Shown piece by piece: positions 7,379 to 14,985 of a stretch of 64,000 nt of DNA. The DNA lies in NCBI RefSeq assembly GCF_050563535.1, contig NZ_JBNXUO010000014.1:56831-120830 (forward strand). The letters run 5' to 3'. The position numbers were made by a program, and so were the translations under genes. The number at the start of each line of letters is the position of its first letter. The stretch's first letter is position 1. Under the pieces are notes generated by a model. That model searched no databases. It had not been told where the DNA came from and saw only the letters and a list, made by a program, of their open reading frames with translations. Origin of the DNA: Falsiroseomonas sp050563535 (GTDB taxonomy: Bacteria; Pseudomonadota; Alphaproteobacteria; Acetobacterales; Acetobacteraceae).

Positions 7379-8395
7379 ATGGGGCGGGTCGCCAATGCAT
7401 TGCTGCAACGCTGGCACCGGCTGAGGCTGCGGCTCAGCCAGGGCGGCGCCATGTCGCCCGAGCTGCGCCACGCCGCCTGGAACACCAAGCTGATGGGCGC
7501 GGCCTATTCGCGCCAGCTCTACGCCGCCGGCCTCGCCGGGCCCGGCCTGCCGGCGCCCGAGCGGCCGGTGCGGGTCGGCCTGTCCGGCGGCGTCGCCCGG
7601 CAGGACGCGATCGAGGCGCCCTGGCTGCGCCACTGGTGCGCGCGGCTCGGCATGGTGCCGCTCTACCACCGCAAGGTGTGGGAGGAATGCTTCGCCGCCC
7701 AGGCGCTGTGGGAGGCGGGGATGCTCGCCCCCGGCCGGCGCGGCATCGGCTTCGCGGTGGGGCGCGAATACCTGCCCGCCTTCGCGGCCGCGCAGGGGAT
7801 GGAGGTGCTGGCCACCGACCTGCGCCCCGACGACGCCCGCGCCCGCATGTGGCACGACAGCGGCCAGCATGCGGGGGAGGCGGACCACCTGTTCCTGCCC
7901 CACCTGATCGACCGCGTCAGCTTCGATGCGCGCGTCCGCTTCCGCGACGTGGACATGGCCCGAATCCCGCCCGACCTGCTGGCGGGCGGCTTCGACTGCC
8001 TCTGGTCCGTCTGCGCCTTCGAGCATCTGGGCAGCCTCGACGCCGGGCTGGACTTCGTGACCCGCGCCATGGCCTGCCTGAAGCCCGGCGGCATCGCGGT
8101 GCACACCACCGAGTTCAACATGGAGCCCGACGGTCCCACCCTCTCGCGCGGGACCACCGTGCTCTACCAGCGCCGCCACATCGAGGCGCTGGGCGAGCGC
8201 CTCGCGAAGCTGGGCCACCACCTGCTGCCGGTGGACTACGAGGGCGGCGCCGGCGTGCTGGACCGCTTCGTGGACCTGCCGCCCTTCGCCGAGCCCGACG
8301 GGCGCCTGGCGGTGGAGGACGCGCCGCATCTGCGGCTGTCCTTCAAGGGGCATGTTGCGACCTCGATCGGGCTGATCATCCAGGCGGGGGGATAG
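7379..8395 (+). CDS. SAM-dependent methyltransferase-like protein
   Basis: The product has 338 residues. The segment GIGFAVGREYLPAFAAAQGMEVLATDL resembles a class I methyltransferase motif I (GxG-like then an acidic residue), and FDCLWSVCAFEHLGSLDAGLDFV resembles the region around motif IV. LKPGGIAVHTTEFN matches the motif V/VI strand seen in methyltransferases of surface-polysaccharide or glycosyl clusters. The glycine loop is degenerate, so activity is not certain. ATG 7379 with AAAGG upstream is chosen; ATG 7451 in the same frame is an alternative that would drop 24 basic residues. It is divergent from proA. Confidence 0.65.
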   Translation: MGRVANALLQRWHRLRLRLSQGGAMSPELRHAAWNTKLMGAAYSRQLYAAGLAGPGLPAPERPVRVGLSGGVARQDAIEAPWLRHWCARLGMVPLYHRKVWEECFAAQALWEAGMLAPGRRGIGFAVGREYLPAFAAAQGMEVLATDLRPDDARARMWHDSGQHAGEADHLFLPHLIDRVSFDARVRFRDVDMARIPPDLLAGGFDCLWSVCAFEHLGSLDAGLDFVTRAMACLKPGGIAVHTTEFNMEPDGPTLSRGTTVLYQRRHIEALGERLAKLGHHLLPVDYEGGAGVLDRFVDLPPFAEPDGRLAVEDAPHLRLSFKGHVATSIGLIIQAGG

Positions 8396-8537
8396 CGCCG
8401 GTCCCGCAAGGGACAGGTTGGCGGGGAAGGTGCGGGTCACGGAAACGGGACGGCAACCTTCGCGGTGCAGCATGCGTCCTGAAGGTGCACCGCGCCGTAT
8501 CGGCCAGGATGGCGCAACCCATGTCCGGGTGGCTTCC

Positions 8538-8663
8538 ATGACCTTGATCCTGCGATCCCTGAAGGGCCTGCGCCGCTGGCTGCGCTACCAGCCGGAACGG
8601 CGCTACATGCGCGGCGGCGCGGCCCGGCGCGGCGCGGCGCAGGACCCGCCCGCCCGGGGTTGA
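8538..8663 (+). CDS. Possible 41-residue basic peptide
   Basis: A short frame encodes a peptide with a hydrophobic start and then many Arg residues (GLRRWLRYQPERRYMRGG). The amino-acid mix could be a real small protein or simply high-GC sequence. There is no strong ribosome-binding site. The rest of the 410-base gap 8396-8805 holds only a small hairpin (8401-8414) and the dyad described next. Confidence 0.2.
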   Translation: MTLILRSLKGLRRWLRYQPERRYMRGGAARRGAAQDPPARG

Positions 8664-8710
8664 TCCGGCTGCCACCGGTCCGGCCAGGCCAGCAGGGCAC
8701 CGATGCGAAC

Positions 8711-8725
8711 GAACCGGATCGGTTC
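8711..8725. promoter_or_regulatory. Operator-like dyad upstream of the large RTX gene
   Basis: GAACCG-GAT-CGGTTC is a perfect 6-bp inverted repeat; GCGAAC (8705-8710) and TTCGCG on the right extend partial symmetry. It lies about 80 bases before the RTX start and just upstream of an AT-richer stretch (TTGTGG at 8729, then TTAACTA near 8751) that may hold the promoter. The binding protein is unknown. Confidence 0.35.
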
Positions 8726-8805
8726 GCGTTGTGGTTGAAACGACAGCACATTAACTATCCCTTGATGCGGGGCCGCGCCGTGCGTGCCCCTCCCTGGGAT
8801 GAACC

Positions 8806-11800
8806 ATGTCCGGCCTTTTCGCCCCGCGCTTCTCCGCCCTCGGCACCATCACCGACGCGGACGGCAACATCCTCCCCTTCCTCGAAGTGACGGCCCCGCC
8901 GGGGGCGACGTCGCTCTGGGTGCGCTGGAGCGACGGCGCGGTCACGCTCGACACCTCATCCGGCTTCCCCGGGCAGCCCATGCCCATCACGGGCTACCAT
9001 GAATTCACCGCCCCTTTCCTTGATGCCGGCGGCGACATGGTCGGCGACGGGCTGAACGACAGCTACCGCATCGTGGTGGAGGCGGGCTTCGCCAGCGGGC
9101 CCGCGCAGCGCGTGGTGCTCCATGCCTTCGACGACCGCGCCTCCGCCATCGGCATCCGGCGCCTCGGCGCGGAGCTGTCGGACGCGGTGAATGCCGGGTC
9201 GGGCGCCGACACGCTGGCCGGCCGCGGCGGCGACGACATCCTGTCCGGCAATGGCGGGCATGACCGCCTCGACGGTGGCGCGGGCGCGGACCAACTGACC
9301 GGCGGCGCGGGCAACGACATCCTCGCGGGCGGTGATGGGGACGACGTCCTCGAGGGCGGCGACTTCGGCGTGACGGAAAACGGCTTCGACGTGCTCGACG
9401 GCGGCGCCGGCAATGACCGGCTGAGCCTCGGCGGCGGCGGCGGCCGCGGCTTCGGTGGCCTCGGCGACGACCACCTCTCGGTCTCCACCATCTATTTCGG
9501 CGGCGCCGTCCCGAACCGCGGCGCGGTGCTGTTCGACGGCGGCGACGGCCGCGACACGCTGCTCGGCGCCGGCGGCGCGGACCGGCTGTTCGGCCAGGCC
9601 GGGGATGACAGGGCGGAGGGCGGCGCCGCGAATGACCTGATCGACGGCGGCGACGGCAACGACACGCTGCTCGGCGAGGGGACCTTCGGCTTCGGCCCGA
9701 CGCTGACCGGCGCCGACACGCTGTCCGGCGGCGCCGGCAACGATTCGATCAGCGGCGATGCCGGCGCGGACCGGCTGCACGGCGACGACGGCAACGACAT
9801 GCTGGTCGGCGACGGCGCCATGCTCAGCCCCTCGCTCGCCGGGGCCGACACGATGTTCGGCGGCGGGGGGCGGGACACGCTCCTCGCAGGCGACGGCAAC
9901 GACCTGCTGGCGGGCGAGGCGGATGGCGACCTGCTGCTGGGCGGCGCCGGGGCGGACAGCCTTTCGGGCGGCGATGGCGACGACCTGCTGTCCGGCGACG
10001 GCCTGTTCTTCACGCCCGGACTCTCCGCGAATGGCGGCCTCCCGATCGTCACCGAGGCCGCGGACAGCCTGGGCGGCGCCGACACGCTGGATGGCGGGCT
10101 CGGCAGGGACACGCTGGGCGGCGGCGCGGGCGCGGATCGCCTGCTCGGCGGCCTCGACAACGATTCGCTCCGCGGTGGCGGCGGCAACGACCTGCTGCTC
10201 GGCGGCGATGGCGCCGACAGCGTCGAGGGCGACGAGGGTGCCGATGCGCTGGACGGCGCGGAGGGCGACGACCGGCTGCTGGGCGGCGCGGGCGCCGACA
10301 GCCTGGCGGGCGGCACCGGCAATGACCTTCTCGAAGGCGACGGCGCCCTGACCCTGTCGGCCGGCGGCGCCTTCCTCCCCGGCGCGGACACGCTGGATGG
10401 CGGGATCGGCAACGACACGCTGCGCGGCGGCGCCGCCGCGGACAGGCTGCTGGCCGGCGACGGCGACGACCTGCTGGAGGGCGATGGCGGGGAGGTGTTG
10501 GGCTTGCCTCCTTCCGTTCCGGGCGGCGCGGCGGACAGCCTGGGGGGCGCCGACACGCTGCTGGCCGGGCTCGGCGCGGACACACTGCTGGGCGGCGCGG
10601 GCAACGACCTGCTGGCGGGCGAGGCCGGGTCCGACCTGCTGCTGGGCGGCTCCGGGGCGGACAGCCTCTCGGGTGGCGATGGCGACGACCTGCTGGCCGG
10701 CGACGGCACCTTCCTCGGGGTCGCCGGCCCGCCGGGCACCCCGCCCAGCCTCCTCGAAGTGGCGGACAGCCTTGGCGGCGCGGACACGCTCGATGCCGGG
10801 CTCGGCGCGGACACGCTTCGCGGCGGCGGCGGGGACGACCGGCTCGGTGGCGGCGCGGGGAGCGACCAGGTGCTGGGCGGCGCCGGGGCGGACAGCCTCT
10901 CGGGCGGCGATGGCGACGACCTGATGGCCGGCGACGGGTCCTTCGTCTCGACCTTCGGGATGCCGGGCGGCAGCCCGACCGTCATCGATGCCGCGGACAG
11001 CCTCGGCGGCGCCGACACGGTCGATGGCGGGGCGGGGGCGGACACACTGACCGGCGGCGCGGGGGGCGACCGGCTGCTGGGCGGCACCGGCGCCGACCAG
11101 CTGTTCGGCGGCGCGGGAGGCGACCTCCTCTCCGGCGGCGACGGCGACGACCTGCTGGCCGGCGACGGCCAGGGCCTCAACCCCTTCTTCGCCGGCATGC
11201 CCGCGGTCATGGACGCGATCGGGGGCGGCGCGGACACGCTGGATGGCGGCCTCGGCGCGGACACGCTGCTGGGCGGCGAGGCGAATGACCGGCTGGCCGG
11301 CGCCGCGGGCAACGACATCGCCCATGGCGGGCTCGGGGCGGATGCGCTCTCGGGCGGCGACGGCGACGACCTGCTGGCGGGCAACGCCGTGAACCTCAGC
11401 CCGTTCGGCTTCGGCGACACGCTGGACGGGCCGGACACGCTGCGCGGCGGGACCGGCGCGGACACGCTGCTCGGCGATGGCGGCGCCGACCTGCTGGCGG
11501 GCGAGGAGGGCGATGACAGCCTCGCCGGCGGCGCTGGGGCGGACCGCATGAGCGGCGACGACGGCAACGACACGCTGTTCGGCGGCGTCGATGCCGGGCT
11601 GTCCTTCCTGTTCGGCGCCACCGACGACGGCGATGACCGCCTCGACGGTGGCGCGGGGAACGACAGCCTCTCGGGCGGCGGCGGCGCCGACCTCATCCTG
11701 GCCGGCGCGGGCATGGACACCGTGGCGGGCGGCACCGGCGCCGACAACATCGTCGCCACGGCCGATGGCGAGGCGGACCTGTTCCTGTTCCGGGACTACG

Positions 11801-12072
11801 ACCAGGGCGTGGACCGCATCAGCGGCTTCGAGGCGGGGATCGACAAGGCCTGGCTGAGCTTCCAGGGGCTTTTCCTCAGCCCGCTTGCCGTCCGCATCGG
11901 CGCCTCGCCGGTGGCCGACAACCTCGGCTCGCCGCCGGCCTGGGTGCTCTACGACACCGGGACGGGCGAACTCAGCCTCGACCTCGACGGCAACGGCGCC
12001 GGCGCGCCGGTGCTGATCGCAGTCTTCGCGGGCCGCCCGGCGCTGTCGGCGGGGGATTTCATCCTGGGCTGA
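8806..12072 (+). CDS. Large RTX (hemolysin-type Ca-binding repeat) secreted protein
   Basis: This 1088-residue acidic protein is dominated by GGxGxDxLxGG nonapeptide repeats (about residues 130-990), which bind calcium as parallel beta-rolls outside the cell. Residues 1-125 are non-repetitive with no signal peptide. The C-terminal 95 residues (LFLFRDYDQGVDRISGF to the terminal FILG) look like the uncleaved type I secretion signal of the serralysin/RTX group. The repeats are grouped into modules of 77 residues with loop insertions after AGDG. No enzymatic domain is seen and no ABC/membrane-fusion secretion genes are in the window. Function (adhesion, surface layer or biofilm) is unknown. ATG 8806 follows CTGGGATGAACC. 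Confidence 0.9.
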   Translation: MSGLFAPRFSALGTITDADGNILPFLEVTAPPGATSLWVRWSDGAVTLDTSSGFPGQPMPITGYHEFTAPFLDAGGDMVGDGLNDSYRIVVEAGFASGPAQRVVLHAFDDRASAIGIRRLGAELSDAVNAGSGADTLAGRGGDDILSGNGGHDRLDGGAGADQLTGGAGNDILAGGDGDDVLEGGDFGVTENGFDVLDGGAGNDRLSLGGGGGRGFGGLGDDHLSVSTIYFGGAVPNRGAVLFDGGDGRDTLLGAGGADRLFGQAGDDRAEGGAANDLIDGGDGNDTLLGEGTFGFGPTLTGADTLSGGAGNDSISGDAGADRLHGDDGNDMLVGDGAMLSPSLAGADTMFGGGGRDTLLAGDGNDLLAGEADGDLLLGGAGADSLSGGDGDDLLSGDGLFFTPGLSANGGLPIVTEAADSLGGADTLDGGLGRDTLGGGAGADRLLGGLDNDSLRGGGGNDLLLGGDGADSVEGDEGADALDGAEGDDRLLGGAGADSLAGGTGNDLLEGDGALTLSAGGAFLPGADTLDGGIGNDTLRGGAAADRLLAGDGDDLLEGDGGEVLGLPPSVPGGAADSLGGADTLLAGLGADTLLGGAGNDLLAGEAGSDLLLGGSGADSLSGGDGDDLLAGDGTFLGVAGPPGTPPSLLEVADSLGGADTLDAGLGADTLRGGGGDDRLGGGAGSDQVLGGAGADSLSGGDGDDLMAGDGSFVSTFGMPGGSPTVIDAADSLGGADTVDGGAGADTLTGGAGGDRLLGGTGADQLFGGAGGDLLSGGDGDDLLAGDGQGLNPFFAGMPAVMDAIGGGADTLDGGLGADTLLGGEANDRLAGAAGNDIAHGGLGADALSGGDGDDLLAGNAVNLSPFGFGDTLDGPDTLRGGTGADTLLGDGGADLLAGEEGDDSLAGGAGADRMSGDDGNDTLFGGVDAGLSFLFGATDDGDDRLDGGAGNDSLSGGGGADLILAGAGMDTVAGGTGADNIVATADGEADLFLFRDYDQGVDRISGFEAGIDKAWLSFQGLFLSPLAVRIGASPVADNLGSPPAWVLYDTGTGELSLDLDGNGAGAPVLIAVFAGRPALSAGDFILG

Positions 12073-12080
12073 GCGCAGGA

Positions 12081-12108
12081 CGCGGGCCGGGGGCAGCCCC
12101 GGCCCGCG
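12081..12108. terminator. Perfect 12-bp hairpin between convergent genes
   Basis: CGCGGGCCGGGG-GCAG-CCCCGGCCCGCG lies just after the RTX stop and just before the stop of the converging DUF488 gene. It has no T-run on either side but is well placed as a bidirectional transcription barrier. Confidence 0.5.
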
Positions 12109-12126
12109 GATGCCGCGCGGCGGGCG

Positions 12127-12579
12127 TCACCCCGGCGCGGCAGGCCCGGGCGCGAGGTGGCGGACGGGAAGCCCGACCGCCTCCGCCACCAGCGTCCGGT
12201 GGCAGCGCGCGGGGTCGGCTTCCAGGCACAGCAGGCAGACCGGCTGCCGCCGCGCCAGGTCGCGCAGGGCGGCCAGCGCGGCCTGCGCTTCCACCCCTTG
12301 CAGGTGGGCGCCGAAGATGCGGCGCATCTCGTCCGCCCGGCCTTCCCGCACCGCCTGCCGCCCGGCCGCCGGGGTGCCGAGGGCGGGGAGGTGGAGGTAG
12401 CCGATCCCCGCCCCCTCCAGCGCCGCCGACAGCGCGCGCTTGGCGAAGCCGGGCCGGCGGCTGTTGGCCAGGGCCCGCACATCCACCAGCACCGCGACGC
12501 CGGCCGCGGAGAGCGCGCCGAGGAGGCGCGGCGGCGTCGCCTCCTCGTAGCCGATGGTGAAGACGGGCGTCCCGCTCAC
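12127..12579 (-). CDS. DUF488-family protein
   Basis: The product has 150 residues. It shows the family's N-terminal VFTIGYEEATPPRLLGAL, DVRALANSRRPGF and the cysteine-rich C-terminal segment CLLCLEADPARCHR (115-128; C115, C118, C126, H127). DUF488 proteins are small cytoplasmic proteins of unknown role. The start is GTG at 12579, with its TG shared with the TGA stop of the upstream malic enzyme (GTGA overlap), so it is translated by coupling with maeB. No functional link to malate metabolism is known to me. Confidence 0.85.
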   Translation of the reverse strand: MSGTPVFTIGYEEATPPRLLGALSAAGVAVLVDVRALANSRRPGFAKRALSAALEGAGIGYLHLPALGTPAAGRQAVREGRADEMRRIFGAHLQGVEAQAALAALRDLARRQPVCLLCLEADPARCHRTLVAEAVGLPVRHLAPGPAAPG

Positions 12580-14900
12580 CTCGGGATCGCGGCATGCGCC
12601 GCGAGGCAGGCGATGTCGAGGATCTGGGTGATCCCCGATTCCATCCCGACGATCTGCACCGGCGCCGACAGCCCCATCAGCAGCGGGCCGATGGTCTGGG
12701 CGCTGGTCAGGCGGGGCACCGCCTTGGTCAGGATGTGGGCGGCGTGCAGGCCCGGCATCACCAGCACATTGGCGGGGCCGGTCAGGCGGCAGAAGGGATA
12801 GACCTGCGCGCGCAGCGCCGGGTCCAGCGCCACGTCGGCCGCCATCTCGCCGTCGTACTGGAAGTCCACGCCGCGCGCATCCAGCAGGCGCACCGCCTCG
12901 CGCACGGACCCCGGGATGCCGCCCTTCGGGTCGCCGAAGGTGGAGAAGGACAGGAAGGCCACCCGCGGCTCGTGCCCCAGGCGCCGCGCGGCGGCGGCGG
13001 CGCGCACCGCGATCTCGGCCAGCGTCGCGGCATCGGGACGTTCATGGATGGCGGTGTCGGCCACCAGCACCGTGCCCGACCGCCGCGCCAGCAGCAGCGT
13101 CAGCCCGAACAGCACGCTGTCCGGCGCCGGGTCGATCACCGTCCGCACGCCTTCCAGCGTCGAGGAGTAGCTGCGGGTCGAGCCCGTCACCATCGCATCC
13201 GCATCGCCCATCGCCACCATGCAGGCGGCGAAGACGTTGCGGTCCTGGTTCACCATCCGCTGGCAGTCGCGCAGCAGGAAGCCTTCCCGCTGGCGCTTGG
13301 CGTAGAGCCATTCGGCATAGACGCGGTTGCGGTCGGACAGGCGGGCGTTGTGGATCTCGATCCCGTCCGGCAGCGGGATGCCGAGCGCCGCGACCGTCGC
13401 GTTGATCCGGTCCTCCCGCCCCACCAGCACCGGCGTGCCGTAGCCGGCGTTGCGGAAGGCGATGGCGGCGCGGATCACCTTCTCCTCCTCGCCCTCGGCG
13501 AAGACCACCTTGCGCGGGTTGGCCTGCACGCGTTCGGCGATCGCCTCCATCGCGCCCGCGGTCGCGTCCAGCCGGTGGGCCAGGTCGCGCGCGTAGCGGT
13601 GCAGGTCGGTGATCGGCCGGCGCGCCACGCCGCTGTCCATCGCAGCCTTCGCCACGGCGGGCGACACGCGGCTGATCAGGCGGGGATCGAAGGCGTTCGG
13701 GATGATGTACTCGGGCCCGAAGCGCAGCGAGGAACCGGCGCCCGCGCCCGCCACCTCCTCCGGCACGTCCTCCCGCGCGAGCATGGCCAGCGCCTCGGCC
13801 GCCGCGACCTTCATCGCGTCGTTGATCGTGCTGGCGCGGACGTCGAGCGCGCCGCGGAAGATGAAGGGGAAGCCGAGGACATTGTTGACCTGGTTCGGGT
13901 AGTCCGACCGCCCGGTGGCGATGATGCAGTCGGGCCGGACGGCCCGCGCCTCGTCCGGCGTGATCTCGGGGTCGGGGTTGGCCATGGCGAAGATGATCGG
14001 GTGGGCGGCCATGCTGCGGACCATCTCCGGCGTCACCGCGCCCTTGACGGACAGGCCCATGAAGCAGTCCGCGCCTTCCATCGCCTGGGCCAGCGTGCGC
14101 GCCGGCGTGTCGGACGCATGGGCGGACTTCCACTGGTTCATCCCGTCGGTCCGGCCGCGGTGGATGACGCCCTTGGTGTCCGCCAGGATGACGTTCTGCG
14201 GGCGGATGCCCATGGCCTTCACCAGCTCGGCGCAGGCGATGGCCGCGGCGCCCGCGCCGTTGATCACCAGCTTCACCGTCTTCAGGTCGCGCCCGGTCAG
14301 GTGGCAGGCGTTGATCAGCCCCGCCGCGGCGACGATCGCCGTGCCGTGCTGGTCGTCGTGGAAGACCGGGATGTCCATGATCTCTCGCAGGCGCTGCTCG
14401 ATCACGAAGCATTCGGGCGCCTTGATGTCCTCGAGGTTGATGCCCCCGAAGCTGGGGCCGAGGTAGCGCACGCAGTTCACGAAGGCGTCCACGTCCTCGG
14501 TCGAGACGCAGAGATCCATGGAATCGACATCGGCGAAACGCTTGAACAGCGCCGCCTTGCCCTCCATCACCGGCTTCGAGGCCAGCGCGCCGAGATTGCC
14601 GAGGCCGAGCACGGCGGTGCCGTTGCTGATGACCGCGACGAAGTTGCCCTTCGAGGTGTAGTCGTAGGCCAGGGCCGGGTCGCGGTGGATGTGCAGGCAG
14701 GGCTCCGCCACGCCCGGGCTGTAGGCCAGGCTGAGGTCGCGGGCGGTGGTCAGCGGCTTGGTCAGCCGGATCTCAAGCTTGCCCGGGCGCCCTTCCGCGT
14801 GCAGCGCGAGCGCCTCCTCCGCGGTGATGCGGGCGGTGCGTGTGTCGCCCGTCGCCTCGGCCGTCTTGCGCGCGTCGTCCATCTTTCCCGGATTCCCCAA
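12576..14900 (-). CDS. maeB: NADP-dependent malic enzyme with C-terminal phosphotransacetylase-like domain
   Basis: Cytosolic malate oxidative decarboxylation to pyruvate and CO2 with NADP supplies NADPH and pyruvate. The protein has 774 residues: the malic enzyme part spans about 1-430 (SLAYSPGVAEPC, FHDDQHGTAIV, the nucleotide-binding VINGAGAAAIAC) and a Pta-like domain about 440-774 (FAEGEEEKVIRAA, DGEMAADVALDP, NVLVMPGLHAAHI). In family members this domain is regulatory and lacks Pta activity. A TTG start at 14900 is preferred: the sequence TAAGGAGGGCGAGCAGTTG gives an excellent ribosome-binding site at ideal spacing, whereas ATG 14882 has only GGGAAAG touching it. It is divergent from mutS. 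Confidence 0.95.
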   Translation of the reverse strand: MGNPGKMDDARKTAEATGDTRTARITAEEALALHAEGRPGKLEIRLTKPLTTARDLSLAYSPGVAEPCLHIHRDPALAYDYTSKGNFVAVISNGTAVLGLGNLGALASKPVMEGKAALFKRFADVDSMDLCVSTEDVDAFVNCVRYLGPSFGGINLEDIKAPECFVIEQRLREIMDIPVFHDDQHGTAIVAAAGLINACHLTGRDLKTVKLVINGAGAAAIACAELVKAMGIRPQNVILADTKGVIHRGRTDGMNQWKSAHASDTPARTLAQAMEGADCFMGLSVKGAVTPEMVRSMAAHPIIFAMANPDPEITPDEARAVRPDCIIATGRSDYPNQVNNVLGFPFIFRGALDVRASTINDAMKVAAAEALAMLAREDVPEEVAGAGAGSSLRFGPEYIIPNAFDPRLISRVSPAVAKAAMDSGVARRPITDLHRYARDLAHRLDATAGAMEAIAERVQANPRKVVFAEGEEEKVIRAAIAFRNAGYGTPVLVGREDRINATVAALGIPLPDGIEIHNARLSDRNRVYAEWLYAKRQREGFLLRDCQRMVNQDRNVFAACMVAMGDADAMVTGSTRSYSSTLEGVRTVIDPAPDSVLFGLTLLLARRSGTVLVADTAIHERPDAATLAEIAVRAAAAARRLGHEPRVAFLSFSTFGDPKGGIPGSVREAVRLLDARGVDFQYDGEMAADVALDPALRAQVYPFCRLTGPANVLVMPGLHAAHILTKAVPRLTSAQTIGPLLMGLSAPVQIVGMESGITQILDIACLAAHAAIPR

Positions 14901-14985
14901 CTGCTCGCCCTCCTTATGGAACCCGGCGGCGCGTGGCGGAAGCCGGGCGCTTCGCAGGTGCGGCGGGAGAAGCTACTGATCCGGC

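Noticed and set aside
8956..11325. 789-codon open frame antisense to the large RTX gene, plus other long antisense frames inside it
   Set aside because: The repeat-rich, GC-biased sense gene leaves stop-free reading on the other strand; the translation is an Ala/Val/Arg-rich repeat with no known fold and no start signal.
12073..12126. Type I secretion genes next to the RTX gene
   Set aside because: The RTX gene is followed at once by a hairpin and convergent DUF488/maeB genes; no ABC exporter or membrane-fusion protein of type I secretion is here (the fusion protein at 25 kb belongs to an RND pump).
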